Shown here one piece after another: positions 1 through 12,311 of a DNA stretch of 64,000 bases. Position 1 is the stretch's first letter; each line of letters opens with the position of its first letter. Source of the stretch: Rattus norvegicus. Taxonomy: Eukaryota > Chordata > Mammalia > Rodentia > Muridae. The position numbers and the translations under genes are program-made. The stretch spans positions 13,286,001 to 13,350,000 of the forward strand of contig NC_086034.1 in NCBI RefSeq assembly GCF_036323735.1. Direction: 5' to 3'. The notes below the pieces were generated by a model, which saw nothing but the letters and a program-made list of their open reading frames with translations, ran no database searches and had not been told where the DNA came from.

Positions 1-984
1 TAAACATAAAATAAGCCTTCAGAACTTCAAATAGATTGGACCAGAAGAGAAATTCCTCCTGTCACATAATAGTTAAAACACCAAATACACAAAACAAAGA
101 AAGAATATTAAAAGTAGTAAGGGAAAAAGTCAAATGACATACAAAGGCAGACCTTTAAGAATTATACCAGACTTCTCACAAGAGACTATGAAAGTCAGAA
201 GATCCTGGACAGATGTCATACAAACACTAAGAGAACAAAAATGCCAGCCCAAGTTATTGTATCCAGCAATACTTTCAATTAACAAAAATGAAGAAACAAA
301 GATATTCCATGACAAAACAAAATTTAGGCAATATCTTTCTACAAATCCAGCCCTACAAAGGATAATAGATGGAAAACTGCAACACAAGGAGAGAAAATGC
401 ACCATACAGAAAGCAAGAATATAATTTCCTTGCAATGAAACCAAAAGAGAGACAAACAAACATAATTCCACCTCTAACAATGAAAATAACAGGAAGCAAC
501 AATCACTATTCCTTAATGTCTTTCAACTTCAGTGGACTCAATTCCCCAATTTAAAAAAAACAAATAAACAAACAAACATAGACTGGCTATGTAAAGAGGA
601 CCCAGCATTTTACTGCATGCAGGAAACACACTTCACGGACAAAGACAGACACTACCTCACAGTAAATGGCTGGAAAACAACTTTCCAAGCAAATGGCTTA
701 AAGAAACAAGCTGGAGTTGCCATTCTAATATTGAATAAAATCGACATTCAACCTAAAGTCATTAAAAAAGATAAGGAAGGACACTTAATTCATCAAAGGA
801 AAAAAACACCAAGATGAACTCTCAATCCTAAATATATACGCTCCAAATGCAAGAGCACCTACATTCATAAAAGAAACTTTACTAAAGCTCAAAGTACACA
901 TTGGACCTCACACGATAATAGTAGGAGATTTCAACACCACACTCTCATCACTGGACAGATCACAGAAACAGAAATTAAATAGAG
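1..984 (+). mobile_element. Old rat-type L1, copy A, left part (ORF1 C-terminus and ORF2 start)
   Basis: This is the left part of an L1 whose 5' half lies outside the window. Bases 1-423 encode the C-terminal part of ORF1p (RPLRIIPDFSQETMKVRRSW, matching the C-terminal domain of copies B and C). An ORF2 start equivalent follows near 481 (MKITGSNNHYS) and endonuclease-domain sequence runs to 984 (QETHFTDKDRHYL, later the VGDFN region). Several indels and stops break both frames, so it encodes nothing usable. The copy is interrupted after AATTAAATAGAG (973-984) by L1 copy B and resumes at 7203. Being the host of the insertion, it is older than copy B, which its greater decay supports. Confidence 0.93.
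134..424 (+). pseudogene. L1 ORF1 C-terminal fragment (copy A)
   Basis: The open stretch of 96 codons matches the C-terminal domain of rat L1 ORF1p: YKGRPLRI, then RRSWTDVIQTLRE, then KIFHDKTKF and LSTNPALQRII. It aligns with the last quarter of the intact ORF1 at 1505-2581 with scattered substitutions. Upstream codons fall in another frame, so the reading frame was lost before base 134. It is the remains of a retrotransposon gene, not a host gene. Confidence 0.9.
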
Positions 985-1504
985 GTCTGAGACACCGCCG
1001 GAACCTGAAGGGACCGACCAGATAGACAGTTCTCTGCACCCAAATCCTGTGGGAGGGAGAGCTAAACCTTCAGAGAGGCAGACACGCCTGGGAAACCAGA
1101 AGAGACTACACTCTGCCCACATTACTGATTCCAGAGGAAAACACCAAGCACCATCTGGAACCCTGGTGCACAAAAGCTCCCGGAAAGGGCGGTGCAGACC
1201 TTCCTGGTTGCTGCCCCAGTGGAGAGCTCATAAGAAACACACCACAAGCAAAGTTGAGCCTCTGGACCACAGGTAAGACAAACCTTCCTACTCCAAGCGA
1301 CCTGCCTAGTGAACTCAGGACACAGGCCCACAGGAACAGCTGAAGACCTGTAGATAGGAAAAACTACACGCCCAAAAGCAGAACACTCTGTTCCCATAAC
1401 TGGCTGAAGGAAAACAGGTCTACAGCACCCCTGACACACAGGCTTATAGGACAGTCTAGCCACTGTCAGAAATAGAAGAACAAAGTAACACTAGAGATAA
1501 TCTG
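985..1504 (+). promoter_or_regulatory. L1 5'UTR (internal promoter region), truncated
   Basis: The sequence from GTCTGAGACACCGCCGGAAC to the ORF1 start aligns with the 5'UTR of copy C read on the minus strand (about 45922 down to 45399). In L1 elements this region holds the internal RNA polymerase II promoter. About 200 bases of the distal 5'UTR present in copy C are missing, so promoter strength is unknown. Open frames on the opposite strand here begin at GTG-type codons and are not credible genes. Confidence 0.8.
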
Positions 1505-2581
1505 ATGGCGAGAGGCAAGTGCAGGAACCCAAGCAACAGAAACCAAGACTACATGGCATCATCGGAGCCCAATTCTCCCACCAAAGCAAACACGGAATAT
1601 CCAAACACACCAGAAAAGCAAGATCTAGTTTCAAAATCATATTTGATCATGATGCTGGAGGACTTCAAGAAAGACATGAAGAACTCCCTTAGAGAAACAC
1701 AGGAAAATATAAATAAACAAGTAGAAGCCTACAGAGAGGAATCACAAAAATCCCTGAAAGAATTCCAGGAGAACACAATCAAACAGTTGAAGGAATTAAA
1801 AATGGAAATAGAGGCAATCAAGAAAGAACACATGGAAACAACCCTGGATATAGAAAACCAAAAGAAGGGACAAGGAGTCGTAGATACAAGCTTCACCAAC
1901 AGAATACAAGAGATAGAAGAGAGAATCTCAGGAGCAGAAGATTCCATAGAAATCATCGACTCAACTGTCAAAGATAATGTAAAGCAGAAAAAGCTACTGG
2001 TCCAAAACATAGAGGAAATCCAGGACTCAATGAGAAGATCAAATCTAAGGATAATAGGTATAGAAGAGAGTGAAGACTCCCAGCTCAAAGGACCAGTAAA
2101 TATCTTCCACAAAATCATAGAAGAAAACTTCCCTAACCTAAAGCAAGAGATACCCATAAGCATACAAGAAGCCTACAGAACACCAAATAGATTGGACCAG
2201 AAAAGAAACTCCTCCCGTCACATAATAGTCAAAACACCAAATGCACAAAATAAAGAAAGAATATTAAAAGCAGTAAGGGAAAAAGGTCAAGTAACATATA
2301 AAGGCAGACCTATCAGAATCACACCAGACTTTTCGCCAGAGACTATGAAAGCCAGAAGATCCTGGACAGATGTCATACAGACACTAAGAGAACACAAATG
2401 CCAGCCCAGGTTACTGTACCCTGCAAAACTCTCAATTAACATAGATGGAGAAACCAAGATATTCCATGACAAAACCAAATTTACACAATATCTTTCTACA
2501 AATCCAGCACTACAAATGATAATAAATGGTAAAGCCCAACATAAGGAGGCAAGCTATACCCTAGAAGAAGCAAGAAATTAA
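1505..2581 (+). CDS. L1 ORF1 protein, intact (358 aa), copy B
   Basis: ORF1p is the RNA-binding nucleic-acid chaperone that trimerises and coats L1 RNA in the cytoplasmic ribonucleoprotein. The frame opens with ATG at 1505 (MARGKCRNPSNRNQDYMASS) and runs 358 codons without a break. A long charged coiled coil fills roughly residues 45-165 (KSLKEFQENTIKQLKELKME). An RRM-like domain follows (RRSNLRIIGIEESEDSQLKG, about 180-270), then the C-terminal domain (TYKGRPIRITPDFSPETMKA). The length equals that of copy C apart from one residue. An intact ORF1 next to a heavily broken ORF2 is notable. Whether it is expressed cannot be told from sequence. Confidence 0.94.
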   Translation: MARGKCRNPSNRNQDYMASSEPNSPTKANTEYPNTPEKQDLVSKSYLIMMLEDFKKDMKNSLRETQENINKQVEAYREESQKSLKEFQENTIKQLKELKMEIEAIKKEHMETTLDIENQKKGQGVVDTSFTNRIQEIEERISGAEDSIEIIDSTVKDNVKQKKLLVQNIEEIQDSMRRSNLRIIGIEESEDSQLKGPVNIFHKIIEENFPNLKQEIPISIQEAYRTPNRLDQKRNSSRHIIVKTPNAQNKERILKAVREKGQVTYKGRPIRITPDFSPETMKARRSWTDVIQTLREHKCQPRLLYPAKLSINIDGETKIFHDKTKFTQYLSTNPALQMIINGKAQHKEASYTLEEARN

Positions 2582-2640
2582 TTGTCTTGGCAACAAAACA
2601 AAGAGAAGAAAAGCACACAAACATAACCTCATATCCAAAT

Positions 2641-5600
2641 ATGAATATAACAGGAAGCAATAATCACTATTCCTTAATATCTCTCAACATCAATGGCCTC
2701 AACTCCTCAATAAAAAGACATAGATTAACAAACTGGATATGCAACGAGGACCCTGCATTCTGCTGCCTACAGGAAACACACCTCAGAGACAAAGACAGAC
2801 ACTACCTCAGAGTGAAAGGCTGGAAAACAACTTTCCAAGCAAATGGTCGGAAGAAGCAAGCTGGAGTAGCCATTCTAATATCAATTAAAATCAATTTTCA
2901 ACTAAAAGTCATTAGAAAAGATAAGGAAGGACACTTCATATTCATCAAAGGAAAAATCCACCAAGATGAACTCTCAATCCTAAATATCTATCCCCCAAAT
3001 ACAAGGGCACCTACATGCGTAAAAGAAACCTTACTAAAGCTCAAAACACACATTGCACCTCATTCAATAATAGTAGGAGATTTCAACACCCCACTCTCAT
3101 CAATGGACAGATCATGGAAACAGAAATTAAACAGAGACGTAGACAGACTAAGAGAAGTCATGAACCAAATGGACTTAACAGATATTTATAGAATATTCTA
3201 TCCTAAAGCAAAAGGATATACCTTCTTCTCAGCTCCTCATGGTACTTCCTCCAAAACTGACCATATAATTGGTCAAAAAATGGGCCTAAACAGGTACAGA
3301 AAGATAGAAATAATCCCATGCGTGCTATCAGACCACCACGGCCTAAAGCTGGTCTTCAATAACAATAAGGGAAGAATGCCCACATATACGTGGAAGTTGA
3401 ACAATGCTCTACTCAACGATAACCTGGTCAAGGAAGAAATAAAGAAAGAAATTAAAGACTTTTTAGAATTTAATGAAAATGAAGGTACAGCATACCCAAA
3501 CTTATGGGACACAATGAAAGCTGTGCTAAGAGGAAAACTCATAGCGCTGAGTGCCTGCAGAAAGAAACAGGAAAGAGCATATGTCAGCAGCTTGACAGCA
3601 CACCTAAAAGCTCTAGAACAAAAAGAAGCAAATACAACCAGGAGGAGTAGAAGGCAGGAAATAATCAAACTCAGAGCTGAAATCAACCAAGTAGAAACAA
3701 AAAGGACCATAGAAAGAATCAACAGAACCAAAAGTTGGTTCTTTGAGAAAATCAACAAGATAGATTAAACCCTTAGCCAGACTAACGAGAAGACACCGAG
3801 ACTGTGTCCAAATTAACAAAATCAGAAATGAAAAGAGAGGCATAACTCCAGATTCAGAGGAAATTAAAAAAATCATCAGATCTTACTATAAAAGCCTATA
3901 TTCAACAAAACTTGAAAATCTGCAGGAAATGGACAATTTCTTAGAAAGATATCAGGTACCGAAGTTAAATCAGGAACAGATAAACCAGTTGAACAACCCC
4001 ATAACTCCTAAGGAAATAGAAGCAGTCATTAAAGGTCTCCCAACCAAAAAGAGCCCAGGTCCAGACAGGTTTAGTGCAGAATTCTATCAGACCTTCATAG
4101 AAGACCTCATACCAATATTATCCAAACTATAGCACAAAATTGAAACAGATGGAGCACTACCGAATTCCTTCTATGAGCCACAATTACTCTTATACCTTAA
4201 CCACACAAAGACCCAACAAAGAAAGAGAACTTCAGACCAATTTCCCTTATGAATATCTACGCAAAAATACTCAATAAAATTCTGACAAACCGAATCCAAG
4301 AGCATATCAAAACAATCATCCACCATGATCAAGTAGGCTTCATCCCAGGCATGCAGGGATGGTTTAATATACGGAAAGCCATCAATGTGATCCATTATAT
4401 AAACAAACTGAAAGAACAAAACCACATGATCATTTCATTAGATGCTGAGAAAGCATTTGACAAAATTCAACACCCCTTCATGATAAAAGTCCTGGAAAGA
4501 ATAGGAATTCAAGGCCCATACCTAAACATAGTAAAAGCCATATACAGCAAACCAGTTGCTAACATTAAACTAAATGGAGAGAAACTTGAAGCAATCCCAC
4601 TAAAATCAGGGACTAGACAAGGCTGCCCACTCTCTCCCTACTTATTCAATATAGTTCTTGAAGTTCTAGCCAGAGCAATCAGACAACAAGAGGAGGTCAA
4701 GGGGATACAGATCGGAAAAGAAGAAGTCAAAATATCACTATTTGCAGATGATATGATAGTATATTTAAGTGATCCCAAAAGTTCCACCAGAGGACTACTA
4801 AAGCTGATAAACAACTTCAGCAAAGTGGCTATGTATGAAATTAACTCAAATAAATCAGTAGCCTTCCTCTACACAAAAGACTAACAAGCCGAGATAGAAA
4901 TTAGGGACACGACACCCTTCATAATAGACCCAAATAATATAAAGTACCTCGGTGTGACTTTAACCGAGCAAGTAAAAGGTCTGTACAATAAGAACTTCAA
5001 GACTCTGAAGAAAGGAATTGAAGACCTCAGATGATGGAAAGATCTCCCATGCTCATGGATTGGCAGGATTAATATAGTAAAAATGGCCACTTTACCAAAA
5101 GCGATCTACAGATTCAATGCAATTCCTATCAAAATACCAATCCCATTCTTCAAAGAGTTAGACAAAACAATTTCCAAATTCATCTGGAATAACAAAAAAC
5201 CCAGGATAGCTAAAACTATCCTCAACAATAAAAGGACATCAGAGGGAATCACTATCCCTGAACTCAAGCAGTTTTATAGAGCAATAGTGTTAAAAACTGC
5301 ATGGTATTGGTACAGAGACAGACAGATAGACCAGTGGAACAGAATTGAAGACCCAGAAATGAACCCACACACCTATGGGCACTTGATTTTTGACAAAGGA
5401 ACCAAAACCATCAAATGGAAAAAAGATAGCATTTTAAGCAAATGGTCCTGGTCAACTGGAGGTCAACATGTAGAAGAATGCAGATCGATCCATGCTTATC
5501 ACCCTGTACAAATCTTAAGTCCAAGTGGATCAAGGACCTCCACATCAAACCAGACACACTCAAACTAATAGAAGAAAAACTAGGGCAGCATCTTGAACAC

Positions 5601-6464
5601 ATGGGCACTGGAAAAAATTTCCTGAACAAAACACCAGTGGCTTATGCTCTAAAATCAAGAATCGACAAATGGGATCTCATAAAACTGCAAAGATTCTGTA
5701 AGACAAAGGATACTGTGGTTAGGACAAAATGGCAACCAACAGACTGGGAAAAGATCTTTCCCAATCCTACAACAGATAGAGGCCTTATATCCAAAATATA
5801 CAAAGAACTCAAGAAGTTAGATCGCAGGGAGACAAATAACCCTATTAAAAAATGGGGTTCAGAGCTAAACAAAGAATTCACAGCTGAGGAATGCCGAATG
5901 GCTGAGAAACACCTAAAGAAATGTTCAACATCTTTAGTCATAAGGGAAATGCAAATCAAAACAACCCTGAGATTTCACCTCACACCAGTGAGAATGGCTA
6001 AGATCAAAAACTCAGGTGACAGCAAATGCTGGCGAGGATGTGGAGAAAGAGGAACACTCCTCCATTGTTGGTGGGATTGCAGACTGGTACAACCATTCTG
6101 GAAATCAGTCTGGAGGTTCCTCAGAAAATTGGACATTGAACTGCCTGAGGATCCAGCTATACCTCTCTTGGGCATATACCCAAAAGATGCCCCAACATAA
6201 AAAAAAGACACGTGCTCCACTATGTTCATAGCAGCCTTATTTATAATAGCCAGAAGCTGGAAAGAACCCAGATGCCCTTCAACAGATGAATGGATACAGA
6301 AAATGTGGTACATCTGCACAATGGAATATTACTCAGCTATCAAAAACAATGACTTCATGAATTTCGTAGGCAAATGGTTGGAACTGAAAAATATTATCCT
6401 GAGTGAGATAACCCAATCACAGAAAAACACACATGGTATGCACTCATTGATAAGTGGCTATTAG
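2641..6464 (+). pseudogene. L1 ORF2 (endonuclease/reverse transcriptase), broken, copy B
   Basis: ORF2p normally nicks target DNA and reverse-transcribes L1 RNA. The natural start is the ATG at 2641 (MNITGSNNHYSLISLNINGL); an upstream open stretch begins only with TTG. The endonuclease domain is readable (LQETHLRDKD, VGDFNTPLSS, SDHHGLKL). An extra T near 3765 then creates TAA at 3766-3768. Further damage: TAG 4130-4132, a lost base near 4177, TAA 4882-4884, TGA 5032-5034, a lost base near 5448 and TAA 6198-6200. The RT motif FADD (in KISLFADDMIVYL) and the cysteine-rich end (CWRGCGERGTLLHCWWDC) survive as sequence, but the protein cannot be made. Confidence 0.95.
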
Positions 6465-7190
6465 CCCAAATGCTTGAATTACCCTAGATGCCTAGAACAC
6501 ATGAAACTCAAGACGGATGATCAAAATGTGAATGTTTCACTCCTTCTTTAAAAGGGGAACAAGAATACCCTTGGCAGGGAATAGAGAGGCAAAGATTTAA
6601 ACAGAGACAGAAGGAACACCCATTCAGAGCCTGCCTCACATGTGCCCCATACATATACAGCTATCCAATTAGACAAGATGGATGAAGCAAAGAAGGGCAG
6701 GCTGACAGGAACCGGATGTAGATCTGTCCTGAGAGACACAGCCAGAATACAGCAAATACAGAGGCGAATGCCAACAGCAAACCACTGAACTGAGAACAGG
6801 ACCCCCATTGAAGGGATCAGAGAAAGAACTGGAAGAGCTTGAAGGGGCTCGAGACCCCTTTTGAACAACAATGCCAAGCAACCTGAGCTTCCAGGGACTA
6901 AGCCACTACCCATGGACTATACATGGACTGACCCTGGACTCTGACCTCATAGGTAGCAATGAATATCCTAGTAAGAGTACCAGTGGAAGGGGAAGCCCTG
7001 GGTCCTGCTAAGACTGAACCCCCAGTGAATGTGATTGTTGGGGGGAGGGCGGCAATGGGGAGAGGATGGGGAGGGGAACACCCATAAAGAAGGGGAGGAG
7101 GAGGGGCTAGGGGGATGTTGGCCCGTAAACCGGGAAAGGGAAAAACACTGGAAATGTAAATAAGAAATTCTCAAGTTAATAAAAAAAAGT
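6465..7190 (+). other. L1 3'UTR, polypurine tract and A tail (copy B)
   Basis: This follows the ORF2 stop TAG at 6462-6464 and aligns with the 3'UTR of copies A and C. It contains the G-rich purine tract typical of rodent L1 3'UTRs at about 7035-7135. It ends with ...GTTAATAAAAAAAAGT directly before the right target-site duplication. The short tail is interrupted by G and T, as expected for an insertion that is not recent. Confidence 0.9.
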
Positions 7191-7202
7191 AATTAAATAG
7201 AG

Positions 7203-10200
7203 ATGTAGAGAAACTAACAGAAGTTATGAACCAAATGCATTTCACAGATATTTATAGCACATCCTAAAACAAAAGGATATACCTTCTTCTCAGGACCTCA
7301 TGGAATCTTCTCCAAAATTGACCATATAATTGGACACAAAACAGTTCTCAACAGATACAGGAAGATAGAAATAACCTATCAGATCACCACACACTAAGAC
7401 TGGTCTTCAATAACAACAATAATGACAGAAAGCCTACATGTACATGGAAGTTGAACAATGCTCTACTCAATGATAACCTGGTCAAGGAAGATATAAAGAA
7501 AGAAATTAAAGACTTCTTAGAATTTAAGGAAAATGAAGATACAACGTTCCCAAACTTATGGGACACAATGAAAGCTGTGCTAAGAGGAAATCTCATAGCT
7601 CTGAGTGCCTATAAAAAGAAACAGGAGAGAGCATATGCCAGAAGTTTGACAGCACACCTTAAAGATCTATAACAAAAATAAATAAATAAACCCAAGAGGA
7701 GTAGAAGGCAGGAAATAATCAAACTCAGAGCTGAAACCAACCAAGTAGAAATGAAAAGGACTATACAGAATCAACAAACCAGGAGCTGGTTCTTTGAGAA
7801 AATCAACAATATAGATAAACCCTTAGCCAGACTAACCAGAGGTCACAGATATGTATCTAAATTAACAAAATCAGAAATGAAAAGGGAGATATAACAACAG
7901 AATCTGAAGAAATTAAAAAGTCATCAGATCCTACTACAAATTCTATATTCAATAAAACTGGAAAATCTGGAGGAAATGGACAATTTTCTAGACAGATACT
8001 AGGTACCAAGGTTAAATCAGGACAAATAAACCATTTAAACAACCCCGTAACTCATAAAGAAATACATGCCATTATTAAAAGTCTCCCAACCTAAAAGAGC
8101 CCAGGTCCCAATGGTTTCAGTGCAGAATTCTAACAGACCTTCCTAGAAGACCTCATACCAATATTGTCTAAACTATTCCACAAAATAGAAACAGACGGAG
8201 CAATACCAAATTCCTTCTATGAAGCCACAACTACTCTTAAACCTAAACCATACAAAGACCGAACAAAGAAAGCAAACTTCAGGCCAATTTCCCTTATGTA
8301 TATTGATACAAAAATACTCAGTAAAATTCTTGCAAACAGAATCTAAGAACACATCAAAACAATCATCCATCATGATCAAGTAGGCTTCATCCCAGGGATT
8401 CAGTGATGATTTAATATACAAAACTCCATCAATGTAATCCACTATATAAACAAACTCAAAGATAAGAACCATATGATCATTTCATTAGATGCTGAGAAAG
8501 CATTTAACAAAATTCAACACCCCTTCGTGATAAACGGCTTGGAAAGATCAGGAGCTCAAGGGCATATCTAACCATAGTAAAAGCATTACACAGCAAACCA
8601 GTTGCTAACATTAAACTAAATGGAGAGAAACTTGAAGCAATTCCACTAAAATCAGGGACTAGACAATGCTGCCCACTCTCTCCCTACTTATTCAATATAT
8701 TACTCAGAGCAATCAGAGAGCAAAAGGAGGTCAAAGGGCTACAAATTGGAAGGGAAGAAATCAAAATATCTCTATTTGCAGATGATATGGTAGTGTTCTT
8801 ACGTGACCCCAAAAGTTCCACCAGAGAAATACTTAACCTAATTAACAACTTCAGCCAAGTGTTGGGGTAAAAATTAACTCAAACAAATCAGTAGCCTTCC
8901 TCTACTCAATGGATAAACAGGCTGAGAAAGAAATTAAGGAAATGATACCCTTCACAATAGTCCCAAATAATATAAAATATCTTGGTGTAACTTTAACCAA
9001 GCAAATGAAAGATCTGTATGACAAGAACTTCAAGTCTCTGAAGAAAGAAATTGAGGAAGATCTCAGAAGATGGAAAGATCTTCCATGCTCATGGATTGGC
9101 AGGATTAATATAGTAATGATGGCCATTTTGCCAAAAGCAAGCTAAAGATTCGTTTCAATCCCCATCAAAATTCCTACTCAATTCTTTATAGAAAGAGATA
9201 GAAAGAGCAAGTTGCAAATTCATTTCGAATAACAAAAAACCCAGGATAGTGAAAAGTATACTCAACAATAAAAAAACTCCTGGGGGAATCACTATCCTGA
9301 ACTTCAAGCAGTTAGAAAGCAATAGGCATAAAACAATGTATGGTGTTGGTAGACAGGCAGATAGATCATTGGAATAAAATTGAAGACCCAGAAATGAACC
9401 CACACACCTATAGTCACTTGATCTTTGACAAAGGAGCTAAAACCATCCAATGGAAGAAAGATAGCATTTTCAACATGCAGTGCTGGTTCAACTGCAGGTC
9501 AGCATGTAGAAGAATGGAAATCGATCCATTATTATCACCATGTATAAAGCTTAAGTTCAAGTGGATCAAGGACCTTCACATCAAACCAGATGCACTCAAA
9601 CTAATAGAAGAAGAAGTGGGGAAGTGTCTCGAACACATGGGTACTGGAGAAAACTTCCTGAACAAAACACCAATGGCTCATGCTCTAAGATCAAAAATCG
9701 ACAAATGGGACCTCATAAAACTGCAAAGCTTTTTGTAAAGCAAAAGACACTGTCATTAGGACAAAACAGCAACCAACAGATTGGGAAAAGACCTTTAACA
9801 ATCCTCCATCTGAGAGAGGGCTAATATCCAAAATATACAAAGAAGACATGAAGTTAGATTCCAGAGAGCCAAATAACCCTATTAAAAAATGGAGTACAGA
9901 GCTAAACAAAACATTCTAAGCTGAGGATTATCAAATGGTCAAAAGGTACCTAAAGAAATGTTCAACATCCTCAGTTATCAGGGAAATGCAAATCAGAACA
10001 ACCCTGAGATTCAACCTCACAGCAGTCAGAATGGCTAAGATAAAAAACACAGGTGACAGCAGATGCTGGCGAGGATGTGGAGGAAGAGGAACACTCCTCC
10101 ATTGTTGGTGGGATTGAAGACTGGTACAACCACTCTGGAAATCTGTCTGGAGGTTCCTCAGAAAATTGAACATTCCACTACCTGAGGACCCAGCTATACC

Positions 10201-10496
10201 TCTCTTGGGCGTATACCCAAAAGACAACATACAACAAAGTCACGTGCTCCACTATGTTCATAGCAGCCTTATTTATAATAGCCAAAAGCTTGAAATAATC
10301 CAAATGTCCTTCAACAAAAGAATGGATACAGAAAATGTGGTACATCTACACAATGGAATACTACTCAGCAATTAAAAACAATGACTTTATGAAATTCATA
10401 GGAAAATGGATGGAACTGGAAAATATCATCCTGAGTGAGATAACCCAATCACAGAAAAGCACACATGGTATGCACTCGCTGATAAGTGGATATTAG
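7203..10496 (+). pseudogene. L1 ORF2 remnant (copy A)
   Basis: Pieces of ORF2 are readable in changing frames: NNALLNDNLVKEDIKKEIKD near 7450, then HKIETDGAIPNSFYEATTTL near 8180, IDHWNKIEDPEMNPHTYSHL near 9360 and YPKDNIQQSHV near 10210. Stops and indels separate them, so it is a dead retrotransposon gene. The endonuclease N-terminus of the same gene lies at 481-984, before the insertion of copy B. Confidence 0.92.
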
Positions 10497-11216
10497 CCCA
10501 AATGCTTGAATTACCCTAGATGCCTAGAACACATGAAACTCAAGACGGATGACAAAAATCCTGATGCTTCACTCCTTCTTTAAAAGGGGAACAAGAATAC
10601 CCTTGGCAGGGAGTAGAGAGGCAAAGATTAAAACAGAGACAGAAGGAACACCCATTCAGAGCCTGCCCCACATGTGGCCCATACATATACAGCCACCCAA
10701 TTAGACAAGATGGATGAAGCAAAGAAGTGCAGGCCGACAGGAACCGGATGTAGATCTCTCCTGAGAGACACAGCCAGAATACGGCAAATACATAGGCAAA
10801 TGCCAACAGCAAACCACTGAACTGAGAATGTTGAAGGAATCAGAGAAAGGACTGGAAGAGCTTGAAGGGGCTCGAGACACCTTATGAACAACAATGCCAA
10901 ACAACCAGAGCTTCCAGGGACTAAGTCACTACCCAATGACTATACATGGACTGACCCTGGGCTCCAACCTCATAGGTAGCAATGAATAGTCTAGTAAGAG
11001 CACCAGTGGAAGGGGAAGCCCTTGGTCCTGCCAAGGCTGGACCCCCAATGAATAGGATTTTTGGGGGGAGGGCGGTAATGGGGGGAGGATTGTGAAGGGA
11101 CACCGTTATAGAAGGGGAGGTGGAGGGGTTAGCGGGATGTTGGCCTGGAAACCGGGAAAGGGAATAACATTTGAAATGTAAATAACAAATACCCAATTTA
11201 ATAACGATGGGGAAAA
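7203..11216 (+). mobile_element. Old rat-type L1, copy A, right part (ORF2 and 3'UTR)
   Basis: This continues copy A exactly where it was split: ...AATTAAATAGAG then ATGTAGAGAAACTAACAGAAG, matching the endonuclease region of intact ORF2. Degenerate ORF2 runs to about 10496, with recognisable reverse transcriptase around 8470-8870 (FADDMVVF near 8775) and cysteine-rich end near 10060-10120 (CWRGCGGRGTLLHCWWD). The 3'UTR runs from about 10497 to 11216, with a G-rich tract near 11060-11160 and a weak A-rich end. Many frameshifts and stops are present, and it is clearly more decayed than copy B. Confidence 0.93.
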
Positions 11217-12148
11217 AAGTAATAATTGTCAACTAAGATAGCTATCCTCACCTCAATTATCTGCCAAAAGTAATGAACAAATAAGAAGATATGAAGTAAG
11301 CAGAAATTAAAGATATCCATGCCATTCAAGGTGACATTCTAGAAAACACTTGAACCTAACAGGGGGAATGATAAAGTCTCATCAAGTGTACTGGAAAAAA
11401 TATAAATCATGAGATAAATAGATAAATGAAGGATCACTAAGAAGATGTGCAACATAATAAACCACCAAAGTTAATGGGAATAAACAAAGAACTACATTTG
11501 AACCAAAAAACAAACAAACAAAACAAAACCAAACAAAACAAAACAAAACAAATAAGGCCCTCAGGAAAGGTAAAATCCCTTTCTAAAATGACCTCACCTG
11601 AGTTCACAAATTAAAATATTTAGATTGATAAAAACAAACTCTCTATTGTCTCCAAGAAATAGACTTTACATGCAAAAACACCTAATCCTCTTGGGTCAAA
11701 GATAAACAAACTTACCAAAAGAGGAACGTGAACACGGATCCAGAATTATTCAGCTATCTGATAGATTAGGCATCAACCAAAGTTACTCATAGAAACAAGA
11801 AACTGTGAAGCGCTGCCAATTGGCCCAAGTTCATGAACGCAGCAAGAACCTGCCAGAATACCACCATACTCTCTTTGGTGGATTTTTCTCTATGAAGTCA
11901 AGACAAACAGTGAGCAGCAAAGAATGAAAGGTGAACTAAAACCATAGAGCATCATCAGTGAACACAAGTCTCGGTAAAGCCTGATGAATATCAGCCAAGA
12001 AAGGTAAGCTGTACCAATGCTACACAGTGTTCTTGGTTCTCAGCAAAACATTCTCCCACATGTCTGCTTCAGCAAAAGCGTCTTCTCATAAGACATCCAG
12101 AAAAGCCTCACATGACACAACTGTGTCTCCAAAGAAACCAGAAATTTT

Positions 12149-12153
<5 letters not shown>
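11217..12153. other. Unassigned AT-rich sequence
   Basis: No gene and no confident repeat family was recognised. An (AAAC)n/(AAAAC)n run lies at 11505-11553. The stretch 11740-12150 reads like an old interspersed repeat, but I could not name it. Confidence 0.4.
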
Positions 12154-12243
<90 letters not shown>

Positions 12244-12311
12244 GGAGAGAGGGAGAGAGAGAGGGAGAGAGGGAGAGAGAGAGGGAGAGAGAGAGAGGTA
12301 AAGAGAGAGAA
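12154..12311. repeat. (GA)n / (GAGGGA)n microsatellite
   Basis: About 158 bases of GA dinucleotides grade into GAGGGA-type units. The open frames on both strands here (RERERE on plus, SLSLSL on minus) are only translated simple repeat. Confidence 0.97.

Larger units (their letters stand above)
985..7190 (+). mobile_element. Nearly full-length rat L1 (L1Rn type), copy B, nested in copy A
   Basis: A 6.2-kb L1 in sense orientation: 5'UTR remnant 985-1504, ORF1 1505-2581, ORF2 2641-6464, 3'UTR 6465 to about 7180, ending in a short A-rich tail. The 12-bp sequence AATTAAATAGAG occurs at 973-984 and again at 7191-7202, and copy A's ORF2 continues exactly across it, so this is a clean target-site duplication. 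By comparison with copy C, the 5'UTR lacks roughly the first 200 bases. ORF1 is intact, ORF2 has many lesions, so the copy cannot move on its own. Confidence 0.96.
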
